Part shown: piece after piece, positions 23,888-32,193 of the stretch | Layout: every line of letters starts with the position of its first letter | How positions within the stretch are numbered: the stretch's first letter is position 1 | Origin: Acidobacteriota bacterium | GTDB taxonomy: Bacteria > Acidobacteriota > Thermoanaerobaculia > UBA5066 | Direction of reading: 5' to 3' | Assembly: GCA_029781975.1 (NCBI GenBank) | Contig: JAKOVQ010000053.1 | Span: 186,001-250,000, forward strand | Length of the DNA stretch: 64,000 nucleotides | The notes under the pieces: model-generated | What the model saw: only the letters and a program-made list of their open reading frames with translations | Told to the model about the DNA's origin: nothing | Databases searched by the model: none | Made by a program: the position numbers and the translations under genes

Positions 23888-26232
23888 CCACCTCGAAGAA
23901 GAAAGTGCTCGCCCCCGCGCCGGAGCCGGCGGAAGCGCTGAAGGCGCCGAAGACGCCGAGAACGCAGAGAACGCCGAGAACGCCGCAGGCGTCGCGGCCC
24001 CCGAAGCCGGCGAAGCCCCAGGAATCGCCGAGGCCGTCGAAACCGAAGGTCGCTCCGGCTGCGCCGAGAGCGCCGAAGGGGCCCTCGTTCCACCTCGCGG
24101 TCGAGACCGACGGCCTCGCCGTCCTCACCTTCGACTGCCCCGGCGAGAAGGTGAACAAGTATTCCACCCCCGTCGTCCAGGAGCTCCACGCCCTGCTCGA
24201 CGACCTGGCGAAGCGGGAGGACGTCAAGGCCCTCCTCCTCGTCTCCGGAAAGCCCGACGTCTTCATCGCCGGCGCCGACGTGAACGAGATTGCCGACACC
24301 CCGCTGGCCGACGTCGAGAAGGGGGTGAAGCAGGGGCAGAAGCTCTTCGTGAAGCTCGCGAACCTGCCGTTCCCGACGGTGGCCGCCATCGACGGCGCCT
24401 GCCTGGGCGGAGGGTGCGAGACCGCGCTGGCGATGGACTGGCGGCTCGCCTCGGACTCGAGGAAGACCCAGATCGGCCTGCCGGAGGTCAAGCTCGGGAT
24501 CCTCCCCGGCTGGGGCGGGACGACGCGGCTCCCCCGGGTCGTCGGGCTGGAGGCCGCGCTCGACCTCCTCCTGACGGGCAAGTCGCTCGACGGGCGGCGG
24601 GCGAAGAGGGTGGGGCTGGTCGACGAGGTGGTCCCGAAGACCATCCTCGCGGAGGTCGCCCGGGCGTTCGCGAGGGAGAAGTTCGGGACGAAGAAGCGGG
24701 CGAACGCGGGGCCCGGAGGCGGTCCGGTCCGGGTCGCCCCGGCCGGCCCGAAGGAGATGCTCCTCGAGGGGATCGGGAAGATGGCCGTCTTCTCCCAGGC
24801 GAGGTCGACGGTGATGAAGCAGACGCACGGCTGCTACCCGGCCCCGCTCGAGATCCTCCGGACCGTCGAGGAGGGCTTCGCCAAGCCGTTCCCGGAGGCG
24901 CTGAAGCTCGAGGTGGAGGGGGCGAAGCGGCTCGTCGGCGGGGAGGTCCAGAAGAACCTCGTGAACCTCTTCTTCCGGATGGAGGAGGTGAAGAAGGAGA
25001 CGGGGGTCGAGGGCGGTGTGGCGCCGCTCCCGGTCCGGAGGGTCGGCGTCCTCGGCGCGGGCGTGATGGGGGGCGGGATCGCCCAGCTCGCGGCCGACAA
25101 GGGCTACCCCGTGCGGATGAAGGACATCCGGAACGACGCCCTGGCCGGGGGCTACGCCGCGGCGGCGAAGGTGTGGCAGGAGCGGCTGAAGAAGCGGCGG
25201 ATGACGAAGGCCGAGTTCACGGGGAAGATGTCGCTCCTCTCCGGCGGCCTGACCTGGACGGCCTTCGAGTCGTGCGACGTGACGATCGAGGCGGTCCTCG
25301 AGAAGCTCGCGGTCAAGCAGGCGGTCCTGAAGGAGTGGGAGGGGGTCGCCCGCCCCGACGCGATCTTCGCGTCGAACACGTCGACGCTCCCGATCACCGA
25401 GATCGCCGCGGCCGCCGCGCGCCCCGAGCGCGTGGTCGGGATGCACTTCTTCAACCCGGTCCACAAGATGCCCCTCGTCGAGGTGATCTACGGCGCGAAG
25501 ACCGACCCGGCGGTGACGGCGACGATCTTCGACCTGGCCAAGAAGATGGGGAAGACCCCCGTCGTCGTGAAGGACGCGCCCGGCTTCCTCGTCAACCGCC
25601 TCCTCGCCCCTTACCTCGGAGAGGCCGTGAGGCTCCTCCTCGAAGGGGTCCCGATGGAGGCGATCGACCACGCGATGCGCGCCTTCGGGATGCCGGTCGG
25701 TCCCATCGAGCTCCTGGACGACGTCGGGATCGACGTGGCGACCAAGGGAGCCGAGACCCTCTCGGCCGCGTGGCCCGAGCGGATGCCGGTCGACCCGGCC
25801 TTCGGCAAGCTCGTCCAGGCGGGGCGCCTGGGCCGGAAGAGCGGCAAGGGGTTCTACCTCTACGACGGCGACAAGCGGACGGGCCCCGACCCGGCCGCCA
25901 CCGGCGCGCTCGGCCTCGAGGGACCCGGCACGAAGAAGCCGTCGGCCGACGAGCTCGAGGCCCGGCTCATCTACCCGATGGTGAACGAGGCGGCGCTCTG
26001 CCTCGCCGAGGGGATCGTCTCCTCGCCGGCGAAGCTCGACCTCGCCATGATCTTCGGAACCGGCTTCCCGCCCTTCCGCGGGGGACCGCTCCGCCACGCC
26101 GACGCGCGCGGCGCGAAGGCCGTCGTCTCCGCCCTGGAATCCCTCGCAGCCGCCCACGGGGCCCGCTTCGTGCCGGCGCCCCTCCTGACCGAGCACGCCC
26201 GCAAGGGGAAGACGTTCTTCGACGAGGAGTAG
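23884..26232 (+). CDS. fadB: Fused enoyl-CoA hydratase / 3-hydroxyacyl-CoA dehydrogenase with basic N-terminal extension
   Basis: A 782-residue alpha subunit of the fatty-acid oxidation complex. The hydratase domain starts near residue 68; its two catalytic glutamates are in GGGCETALAMDWRLA and LPEVKLGILPGWGG. The dehydrogenase half starts near 380 with GVLGAGVMGGGIAQLAADKG; catalytic His is in GMHFFNPVHKMPLVE, followed by KDAPGFLVNRLLAPYL and a C-terminal GTGFPPFRGG. Residues 2-67 are an extra Lys/Arg/Pro/Thr/Ala stretch (such as TPRTQRTPRTPQ) that normal FadB/FadJ lack, written partly with the AGA codon that the rest of the gene avoids. It pairs with the thiolase just upstream. Confidence 0.92.
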   Translation: MTTSKKKVLAPAPEPAEALKAPKTPRTQRTPRTPQASRPPKPAKPQESPRPSKPKVAPAAPRAPKGPSFHLAVETDGLAVLTFDCPGEKVNKYSTPVVQELHALLDDLAKREDVKALLLVSGKPDVFIAGADVNEIADTPLADVEKGVKQGQKLFVKLANLPFPTVAAIDGACLGGGCETALAMDWRLASDSRKTQIGLPEVKLGILPGWGGTTRLPRVVGLEAALDLLLTGKSLDGRRAKRVGLVDEVVPKTILAEVARAFAREKFGTKKRANAGPGGGPVRVAPAGPKEMLLEGIGKMAVFSQARSTVMKQTHGCYPAPLEILRTVEEGFAKPFPEALKLEVEGAKRLVGGEVQKNLVNLFFRMEEVKKETGVEGGVAPLPVRRVGVLGAGVMGGGIAQLAADKGYPVRMKDIRNDALAGGYAAAAKVWQERLKKRRMTKAEFTGKMSLLSGGLTWTAFESCDVTIEAVLEKLAVKQAVLKEWEGVARPDAIFASNTSTLPITEIAAAAARPERVVGMHFFNPVHKMPLVEVIYGAKTDPAVTATIFDLAKKMGKTPVVVKDAPGFLVNRLLAPYLGEAVRLLLEGVPMEAIDHAMRAFGMPVGPIELLDDVGIDVATKGAETLSAAWPERMPVDPAFGKLVQAGRLGRKSGKGFYLYDGDKRTGPDPAATGALGLEGPGTKKPSADELEARLIYPMVNEAALCLAEGIVSSPAKLDLAMIFGTGFPPFRGGPLRHADARGAKAVVSALESLAAAHGARFVPAPLLTEHARKGKTFFDEE

Positions 26233-26235
26233 CCC

Positions 26236-28008
26236 ATGTCGACCACGAAGACCGACACCGAGGTCCATTCCTTCCTGAAGTCCCTGTACAAGGGCGAGTT
26301 CGCCGAGTCGCTCGTCTTCCCGTTCCCGGAGGTCCCGGAGGACGTGAAGGAGACCGTCACGGTCTTCGCCGACGCCTACCGGGACTTCGACGCGCAGTTC
26401 ATCGACTCGGAGAAGATCGACCGCGACCACTTCTTCCCGCGCGAGGCGATCCAGGGGCTGGGCGACCTCGGCGCCCTCGGCATGACGATTCCAGAGGAGT
26501 ACGGCGGCAGCGGCTTCTCCGCGGCGGCCTACTGCAAGATGGTCGAGGTGATCGGGCCGCTCGACTCGTCGGCGGCGATCGTCATCGGCTCGCACCAGTC
26601 GATCGGGCTGAAGCCCCTCCTCCTCTTCGGCACCGACGAGCAGAAGCGGAAGTGGCTCCCCGACCTCGCCTCCGGCAAGAGGCTGGCGGCCTTCTGCCTC
26701 ACCGAGCCGGAGGCGGGCTCCGACGCGGCCTCGCTCAAGACGACCGCCGTCTACGACCCGGCGACCGACGAGTACGTTTTGAACGGGACCAAGCAGTGGA
26801 TCTCGAACGGCGGCTTCGCGAAGTTCCTCACCGTCTTCGCCCGGATCCCCTCCGAGGCGGCCGAGAAGGACAAGCACAGGGAGATCGCCTGCTTCGCCGT
26901 CGTGCCCGACGAGTCCGGGGAGCTCCCCGGACTCACCCGCGGCCCGGAGGAGAAGAAGCTCGGCCTCTGCGGCTCCTCGACCTGCCAGATCATCCTCGAG
27001 AACTGCCGCGTCCCGGCCTTCAACATGATCGGCGGGAAGGGGCAGGGGTTCCGCGTCGCGGTCGAGACGCTGAACACCGGGCGGACGTCCTTGGGCGCCG
27101 GCTCCGTCGGCGGCTGCAAGCAGATGATCAAGCTCGCGACGGAGCACGCGACGCAGCGCAAGCAGTTCAAGACGCGGATCGCGGACTTCGAGCTGATCCG
27201 CGAGAAGATCGCCGAGATGACGGCGAACACCTACGTCCTGGAGTCGATGGTCTACCTGACCGCCGGCCTCATCGACAAGGGGGTTCCCGACTACTCGCTC
27301 GAGGGGGCGTGCTGCAAGGTCTACGGCACCGAGCTCCTCTGGAAGACGATCAACGAGGCGCTCCAGATCGCCGGCGGCAACGGCTTCATGAACGAGTACC
27401 CCTACGGGCGTGCGCTCCGCGACAGCCGGGTCAACATGATCTTCGAGGGGACGAACGAGATCCTCCGCCTCTACCTCGCCCTGACCGGGATGAAGGAGGC
27501 GGGCGACGTCCTCAAGGGGGTGGAGAAGGCGGTCTACAGCCCCCTCACCCAGTACGGCGTCCTGATCGGCCACGCCCAGAAGTGGATGCAGGGGAACGTC
27601 CCCGCCTTCGACAAGAAGCTCCAGAAGGTCCACCCCGCCCTCGCGCCCGAGGCGGACCAGGTGTCGCACTACGCCTCCATCTTCCGCAACGCCGTCGAGA
27701 CGATCGTCTTCCGCAACGGCAAGAAGGTGATCGAGCGGCAGTACCTCCACCACCGGATCGCCGACACCCTCATCGACCTCTACGCCCAGGTGGCGACGCT
27801 CTCGCGCGTCACGGCGGCCATCGAGAAGAAGGGGGAGGAGAAGGCGAAGCCCGAGATCGAGATCGCCCGCTGGTTCTGCTTCCAGGCCAGGCACCGGATG
27901 GTGGCGAGCCTCAAGGCGCTGGACAAGAACAGGGACGCCGAGGCAACGGCGATCAGCAACGCCGTCTACGAGGCGGGCGGCTACCCGTTCGACCTCTGGG
28001 GCTGGTGA
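26236..28008 (+). CDS. Acyl-CoA dehydrogenase (VLCAD-type)
   Basis: A 590-residue flavoprotein for the first step of beta-oxidation. The FAD/substrate motifs are FCLTEPEAGSDAASLKT and QWISNGG, and the catalytic-region motif is NMIFEGTNEILRLYLALTG. Length is that of the very-long-chain/ACAD9 group, with an extra C-terminal helical domain of about 160 residues. It begins 3 nt after fadB and belongs to the FadR operon. No electron-transfer flavoprotein genes are in the window. Confidence 0.93.
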   Translation: MSTTKTDTEVHSFLKSLYKGEFAESLVFPFPEVPEDVKETVTVFADAYRDFDAQFIDSEKIDRDHFFPREAIQGLGDLGALGMTIPEEYGGSGFSAAAYCKMVEVIGPLDSSAAIVIGSHQSIGLKPLLLFGTDEQKRKWLPDLASGKRLAAFCLTEPEAGSDAASLKTTAVYDPATDEYVLNGTKQWISNGGFAKFLTVFARIPSEAAEKDKHREIACFAVVPDESGELPGLTRGPEEKKLGLCGSSTCQIILENCRVPAFNMIGGKGQGFRVAVETLNTGRTSLGAGSVGGCKQMIKLATEHATQRKQFKTRIADFELIREKIAEMTANTYVLESMVYLTAGLIDKGVPDYSLEGACCKVYGTELLWKTINEALQIAGGNGFMNEYPYGRALRDSRVNMIFEGTNEILRLYLALTGMKEAGDVLKGVEKAVYSPLTQYGVLIGHAQKWMQGNVPAFDKKLQKVHPALAPEADQVSHYASIFRNAVETIVFRNGKKVIERQYLHHRIADTLIDLYAQVATLSRVTAAIEKKGEEKAKPEIEIARWFCFQARHRMVASLKALDKNRDAEATAISNAVYEAGGYPFDLWGW

Positions 28009-28033
28009 GGCCGGAACCGGGGCGACCCCGGCC

Positions 28034-29092
28034 GTGAAACCGAACGAACGACGCGAGGGGGGCCCGGGCGACCGGGTCCCCCGGCCGTCTCCACCGGGCC
28101 CCTCGGCGTCCCGCACGGGGGCGAGGCGCTCGGCGCGGGACGCCGTCCCCGTCCACACGATCCCGGTCCCGACTCCCTTTCCGGTGGGTCCCGTCAACGT
28201 CCACCTGATCGCGCGCGACCCGGTGACGCTCGTCGACACCGGCCCGCTCTCGGACGAGGCGTGGGAGCTCCTCCGGGCCGGTCTCGCCCGGCGGGGCCTC
28301 GCCCCGGGAGACGTGAGGCGGGTCCTCCTGACGCACGGCCACCAGGACCACTTCGGCCTGGCGGCGCGGCTGGCGCGCGGGGGGGCGGACCTCTGGGGCG
28401 GCGTCCTCGACCGGAGCCACTTCGCCATGAGGCGGAACACGCGGATGCTCCTCGACGCGATGACCCGGCACGGCTTCGGCGCCGCGACCCGCCTCGCGGT
28501 CACGGCGTCGACCGCAGGCGTCGACACCTACTCCGAGGCGCTCCAGGAGTGGAACGGCCTCCACGGGGGCGAGGTCCTGCCGGGCGACGGCTACTCGGTC
28601 CTCGTCCGGTCGGTGCCCGGCCACACGCCGGGGAGCCTGACGTTCGAGGTGCCCGAGGCGGGGATCCTCTTCACCGGCGACACGGTCCTGCGGGACATCA
28701 CCCCGAACGCGATCGTCGACGAGGACCCCCTCCACCCGGGCGAGACGTTCCGGAGCGTCAGCCGCTACTTCGAGTCGCTCGAGGCGCTCGGGGCGGCCGC
28801 CCCGGGCGCGGAGCTGCTGACCGGCCACGGGCGCCGGATCCCCGACTTCGCGAGCCACCGGGAGAAGCTGGAGGGGAAGTACCGGCTCCGGGTCGACCAG
28901 GTCGTCCGGACGCTCGCCGGCGGGCCGCGGACGGTGTCCGAGATGGTCGCGTCGATGTTCCCGGGGGTCGACGCCGTCCACATCTACCTCGCCTACTCGG
29001 AGGCGCTCGGCTTCCTGATGTACCTCGAGGACCTCGGGAGGGTGGAGAGGATCCGGGGGAGCCGGATCGACCGGTTCCGGCTCGCGGCCTGA
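28034..29092 (+). CDS. Metallo-beta-lactamase-fold hydrolase
   Basis: A 352-residue MBL-fold protein. The metal-binding motif LTHGHQDHFGL is near residue 101, later ligands are in VPGHTPGSL and FTGDTVL, and TGHGR carries the last histidine. A C-terminal winged-helix-like segment (TVSEMVASMF) is as in LACTB2-like thioesterase/nuclease relatives. The first 40 residues are Arg/Pro/Gly-rich and may be untranslated. It follows the dehydrogenase by 25 nt and may be the last gene of the fatty acid operon; an acyl-CoA or acyl-thioester substrate is possible but unproven. Confidence 0.75.
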   Translation: MKPNERREGGPGDRVPRPSPPGPSASRTGARRSARDAVPVHTIPVPTPFPVGPVNVHLIARDPVTLVDTGPLSDEAWELLRAGLARRGLAPGDVRRVLLTHGHQDHFGLAARLARGGADLWGGVLDRSHFAMRRNTRMLLDAMTRHGFGAATRLAVTASTAGVDTYSEALQEWNGLHGGEVLPGDGYSVLVRSVPGHTPGSLTFEVPEAGILFTGDTVLRDITPNAIVDEDPLHPGETFRSVSRYFESLEALGAAAPGAELLTGHGRRIPDFASHREKLEGKYRLRVDQVVRTLAGGPRTVSEMVASMFPGVDAVHIYLAYSEALGFLMYLEDLGRVERIRGSRIDRFRLAA

Positions 29093-29125
29093 GCCGGGGG
29101 GCCGGGAGGGCGGCACCGCCGCCGC

Positions 29126-29878
29126 TCAGCCGCCGGCGGGGACCTCCGCGGCCGCCAGCCGCGACGCACGGACCGCGCGGTCCACGGCGTCCGGCAGGGT
29201 CTCTCCCAGCGCCAGCCAGGCGGCGGCCGACGCGGCGATTCCAATGCCGGCGCCGGATGGCCCCGCGACCGGCGAGCCCCCCGGCTCGAACCGGACCCAC
29301 TCCCGCCCGTCGAGGAGCCGCTCCCCGAGCCGGCCCGAGGCGGAGACGCCCCCGATCACGAGGACGGCGCGGGGGCCGAACCCCTGGATGGCCCGCGCCG
29401 CCGCCTTCGCCTCCGTCTCTTCCCCCGGCGAGGAGCGGCCCGCCAGGCGAGCGGCGTCGTCGACGGTCGCCACGACGAGGTCGGCCGCGGGGAGGAGCTC
29501 CCTCCCGAGGGCCTGGACCACGGCCGTGCCGACGAGGGGGGAGCCGTCGCCGGCGGTCAGGACGGGCTCGACGACCAGCGGGACCCCGAGCTCGCGGACG
29601 GTCCGCGCGACCGCCCGGAGGACCGGGAGGGAGGGGAGCCAGCCGATGACGACGGCCCCCGGGAGAGCGCCTGCCAGGGCGGCCCGGAGCTGCTCCCGGA
29701 CGAGGGCCGACGGGACCTCGAGGGGGGGGCCGGGCTGGCGGGCCCCCCGGGCGGTGACCGAGGTGACCACGCCCGCGGGACGGACGGTCGCCGCCGACAG
29801 GGCGGCGAAGGCCGCCTGGAGCCCGGTGGAGCCGGTGGCGTCGGAGGCGTCGACCACCAGGACGGCGGGGGGTGCCAC
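29126..29878 (-). CDS. ThiD-like kinase homologue with altered active site
   Basis: A 250-residue ribokinase-fold protein related to hydroxymethylpyrimidine (phosphate) kinase. The ThiD opening motif GSDPSGGAG appears as ASDATGSTG, IGWLPSLPVLRAVA matches the IGML strand-helix, and VVEPVLTAGDGSPLV matches the VDPVM region. The terminal GTGC motif, which supplies the anion hole and catalytic Cys, is GAGIG here, and the Asp of the general kinase motif GAGD is missing as well. No other thiamine gene is nearby. It may bind a pyrimidine or have lost catalysis. The GTG start is the outermost in frame. Confidence 0.6.
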   Translation of the reverse strand: MAPPAVLVVDASDATGSTGLQAAFAALSAATVRPAGVVTSVTARGARQPGPPLEVPSALVREQLRAALAGALPGAVVIGWLPSLPVLRAVARTVRELGVPLVVEPVLTAGDGSPLVGTAVVQALGRELLPAADLVVATVDDAARLAGRSSPGEETEAKAAARAIQGFGPRAVLVIGGVSASGRLGERLLDGREWVRFEPGGSPVAGPSGAGIGIAASAAAWLALGETLPDAVDRAVRASRLAAAEVPAGG

Positions 29879-29905
29879 GGCCGTGAGTTTAGCGTCGCGC
29901 CCTGA

Positions 29906-29911
29906 TATCCT
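29906..29911 (+). promoter_or_regulatory. -10-like TATCCT upstream of the peroxiredoxin operon
   Basis: TATCCT lies 23 nt before the GTG of the peroxiredoxin gene; a GGGAGGA ribosome site sits between them. Confidence 0.4.
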
Positions 29912-29934
29912 CGTTGCCCGGGAGGATTAGAGCA

Positions 29935-31119
29935 GTGGCAGAAGAGAGCCAGGACACCGTTACGCTGACGGTCGGTTCCCCCGCGCCGGGCTTCACGCTC
30001 CCGGGCCGCTCCGGAGCGTCCGTCTCCCTCGCGGACTTCGGCGGCAAGCACGTCCTCGTCTACTTCTATCCCAAGGACGATACTCCCGGATGCACGAAGG
30101 AAGCGTGCAGCCTGCGCGACGGCTGGTCCGAGCTGCAGTCCGCGGGGGTGACGGTCCTCGGGATCTCGCCCGACGACGCGGCGTCGCACAACGCGTTCGC
30201 CGCCAAGTACAGCCTCCCGTTCGAGCTCCTCACCGACGCCGACCACTCCGTGCACGAGGCGTACGGCGTCTGGGGGAAGCGCCCCTGGGGGATGGGGACC
30301 CTCCGCAAGTCGTTCCTGGTGGGGCCCGACGGCGCGATCCTGCACGTCTTCTCGAAGGTCGACGTGGAGAACCACGCCGCGCAGGTCCTCGCGGCGCTCC
30401 GGGGCGAGCCCTTCGCGCAGCCGGGCCCGGCCGCCGAGGCGAAGGTGGTCGTGGAGGCCGCGGTCGAGAAGGCCGGCGAGGCCGTCCAGGCCGTCGTCGC
30501 CGAGGCGAGGAAGGTCGCCGAGGAGACCATGGAGAAGCCGGTGGTCAGGAAGGCGGTCGCCGGGGCGAGCAAGGCGGTCGAGGACGCGAAGAAGGCGATC
30601 GCCGACGCGCAGAAGAAGCCCGCGGTGAAGAAGGCCGTCGCCGAGGCGAAGAAGGCCGTGAAGGGCGCGAAGAAGGCGATCGCCGACGCGCAGAAGAAGC
30701 CGGCCGTGAAGAAGGCCGTGGCCGGCGCGAAGAAGGCCGTGAAGGGCGCGAGGAAGGCGATCGCCGAGGCGCAGAGGAAGCCGGCCGTGCGGAAGGCCGT
30801 CGCGCAGGCGAAGAAGGCCGCGGCCGGCGCGAAGAAGGCGGTCCGCCGCGCCACGAAGGCCGCCGAGAAGAAGGCGCCGAACGCGTTCTCGAAGCTCATG
30901 GCCCTCGTGTCGCCCAGGAAGAAGGCGGCCCCGGCTCGCAAGAAGGCCGCTCCCGCCCGCAAGAAGGCCGCCCCGGCCCGCAAGAAGGCCGCCCCGGCTC
31001 GCCGGAAGGCGCAACCCGTCCGGAAGAAGGCCGCCGCGCGCAAGCCCGCGGCCCGCAAGGCCCCGGGCCGGAAGGCGCCGGCCCGCAAGCCGGCGGTCCG
31101 CGGGAAGAAGCGGAGATAG
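29935..31119 (+). CDS. BCP-type peroxiredoxin fused to a histone H1-like Lys/Ala-rich tail
   Basis: A 394-residue two-part protein. Residues 1-160 are a thioredoxin-fold peroxiredoxin of the BCP/PrxQ type, with peroxidatic C53 (YPKDDTPGCT) and resolving C58 five residues on, which reduces peroxides with electrons from thioredoxin. Residues 166-394 are nearly all Ala, Lys, Arg, Val and Pro: four copies of a 27-residue repeat (203-229, 230-256, 257-283, 284-310; e.g. AVKKAVAEAKKAVKGAKKAI), then PRKKAAPAR heptads from 327 and an Arg/Lys/Pro end. This tail resembles bacterial H1-like and eukaryotic linker histone tails and should bind DNA. The GTG start has GGGAGGA before it. The next gene starts directly after the stop codon. 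Confidence 0.9.
   Translation: MAEESQDTVTLTVGSPAPGFTLPGRSGASVSLADFGGKHVLVYFYPKDDTPGCTKEACSLRDGWSELQSAGVTVLGISPDDAASHNAFAAKYSLPFELLTDADHSVHEAYGVWGKRPWGMGTLRKSFLVGPDGAILHVFSKVDVENHAAQVLAALRGEPFAQPGPAAEAKVVVEAAVEKAGEAVQAVVAEARKVAEETMEKPVVRKAVAGASKAVEDAKKAIADAQKKPAVKKAVAEAKKAVKGAKKAIADAQKKPAVKKAVAGAKKAVKGARKAIAEAQRKPAVRKAVAQAKKAAAGAKKAVRRATKAAEKKAPNAFSKLMALVSPRKKAAPARKKAAPARKKAAPARKKAAPARRKAQPVRKKAAARKPAARKAPGRKAPARKPAVRGKKRR
30541..30864 (+). repeat. 81-bp coding repeats in the peroxiredoxin tail
   Basis: Four in-frame units of 81 bp encode the 27-residue Ala/Lys helix repeat. The units share most codons but differ in synonymous positions and in Lys/Arg choice, so they have diverged under selection for charge and helix. 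Confidence 0.85.
30913..31116 (+). repeat. 21-bp coding repeats (KKAAPAR heptads)
   Basis: Short in-frame repeats encode four KKAAPAR heptads followed by degenerate Arg/Lys/Ala/Pro units up to the stop. It is protein-level low complexity and is not a mobile or CRISPR-type repeat. Confidence 0.8.
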
Positions 31120-31443
31120 ATGGGAGGGACGGACCCCACGGAGACCATCCGCGTCACGGATCGGGCCCTCGCGGCGCTCCGCGCCGAGGGGCTCGATCCC
31201 CTCCGGACCTACCTCCGGATCCAGCACGTCCTCGGCTGCGGCGGCACGGGCTATCGCCTGACGTTCGGCGATGCCGGCCTGCCGGGCGGGGTCGAGGTGC
31301 GCGTGCCGGGCGGCCTCACCGTGTCCCTGGATGCTTACGCGAAGGCGCGCCTTTCCGGCGCGTCGATCGACTACGACCTGACGAAGGAGACCGAGGGCTA
31401 CTGGCTCGACCATCCGGACGCGGCGTTCGCCGCGTTCTGCTGA
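31120..31443 (+). CDS. HesB/IscA-like protein lacking the C-terminal CxC
   Basis: A 107-residue protein with the strand order of A-type Fe-S carriers: IRVTDRALAALR, a glycine-rich YLRIQHVLGCGGTGYRLTF with a cysteine where IscA has its first ligand, VSLDAYAKARLSGASIDYD, and the end YWLDHPDAAFAAFC. Genuine IscA/ErpA proteins end in CxC; here only one terminal Cys remains. It may bind a cluster differently or sense redox state. The ATG directly abuts the peroxiredoxin stop, so the two are coupled. Confidence 0.6.
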   Translation: MGGTDPTETIRVTDRALAALRAEGLDPLRTYLRIQHVLGCGGTGYRLTFGDAGLPGGVEVRVPGGLTVSLDAYAKARLSGASIDYDLTKETEGYWLDHPDAAFAAFC

Positions 31444-31465
31444 GCCGGCCGCCCGAGCAGAGACG

Positions 31466-32185
31466 ATGTCCAAGGACAAGCTGACCAAGAAGGACATGAA
31501 GACCGACGAGCTGGAGCGCGCCCTCGAGGGAGCGCGCGACTTCGTCGTCACCCACAAGACCCAGACCTGGCACTGGGCGCTCGTGGCGGGGGCCGCCGTG
31601 GCCGTCGTCGCGCTCGTCTGGTGGGGGCTGAGCCTGAGGTCGAGCCGGCTCGACGCCCGCCTGTCGGACGCGCTCGGGCTCTACGACGCCCCGCTCGTCT
31701 CCCAGGGGGCCTCGCCCGTTGCCGGGGGGAAGGTGTTCAAGGACGCCGCGGAGAGGCAGGCCGCCGTGAAGAAGGAGCTCGAGGGGCTCGCGAACGACGC
31801 CCCCTCGTCGGACGCCGGGCGGGCCGCCCGGGTCCTCCTCCTTTCCATGGAAGGGGGCACCAACCCGCCGGCGAAGCTCCTCGACGGGGCCCGCGACCTG
31901 GCCGCCGAGAGGCCGGGCTCGCTGGTGAGCGGCGCGGCCGCCGCGGCCTACCTGGACGCCGAGGCCGCCGCGGGGCGCGCGAAGGACGCCATCGCGACGG
32001 CCAAGGGGTACCTCGACTCGTCGTCCTCGCCCCTCCCCAAGGACGTCCTCCTCTTCACCCTCGGGAGGCTCAGCGAGAAGGTCGGCCAGGTGGCGGAGGC
32101 GAAGACCTACTACCAGCGCCTCGTCAGCGACTACCCGGACTCCCCGATGCGCTTCGACGCGCAGCAGAAGGTGCAGGGGCTCTGA
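31466..32185 (+). CDS. YfgM-like membrane-anchored TPR protein
   Basis: A 239-residue protein with a charged cytoplasmic N-terminus (residues 1-33), one membrane helix at about 36-56 (WHWALVAGAAVAVVALVWWG) and a periplasmic helical repeat domain ending in LGRLSEKVGQVAEAKTYYQRLVSDYPDSPM, a TPR unit. This is the layout of YfgM/TPR_21 proteins, which act with the Sec translocon or BamB. It stands 22 nt after the Fe-S-like gene and 8 nt before deoB. Confidence 0.68.
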   Translation: MSKDKLTKKDMKTDELERALEGARDFVVTHKTQTWHWALVAGAAVAVVALVWWGLSLRSSRLDARLSDALGLYDAPLVSQGASPVAGGKVFKDAAERQAAVKKELEGLANDAPSSDAGRAARVLLLSMEGGTNPPAKLLDGARDLAAERPGSLVSGAAAAAYLDAEAAAGRAKDAIATAKGYLDSSSSPLPKDVLLFTLGRLSEKVGQVAEAKTYYQRLVSDYPDSPMRFDAQQKVQGL

Positions 32186-32193
32186 GGGGCCCG

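Noticed and set aside
23794-28527. A 1577-codon open frame antisense to the beta-oxidation genes
   Set aside because: It lies fully opposite three well-recognised genes and has Arg/Asp/His/Leu-rich content with no motif. It is a by-product of strong G/C bias at third positions.
30541-31116. Tandem DNA repeat or CRISPR-like array
   Set aside because: The period is a multiple of three, the frame is open throughout, and differences are mostly synonymous or Lys/Arg swaps; it is protein-coding low complexity.
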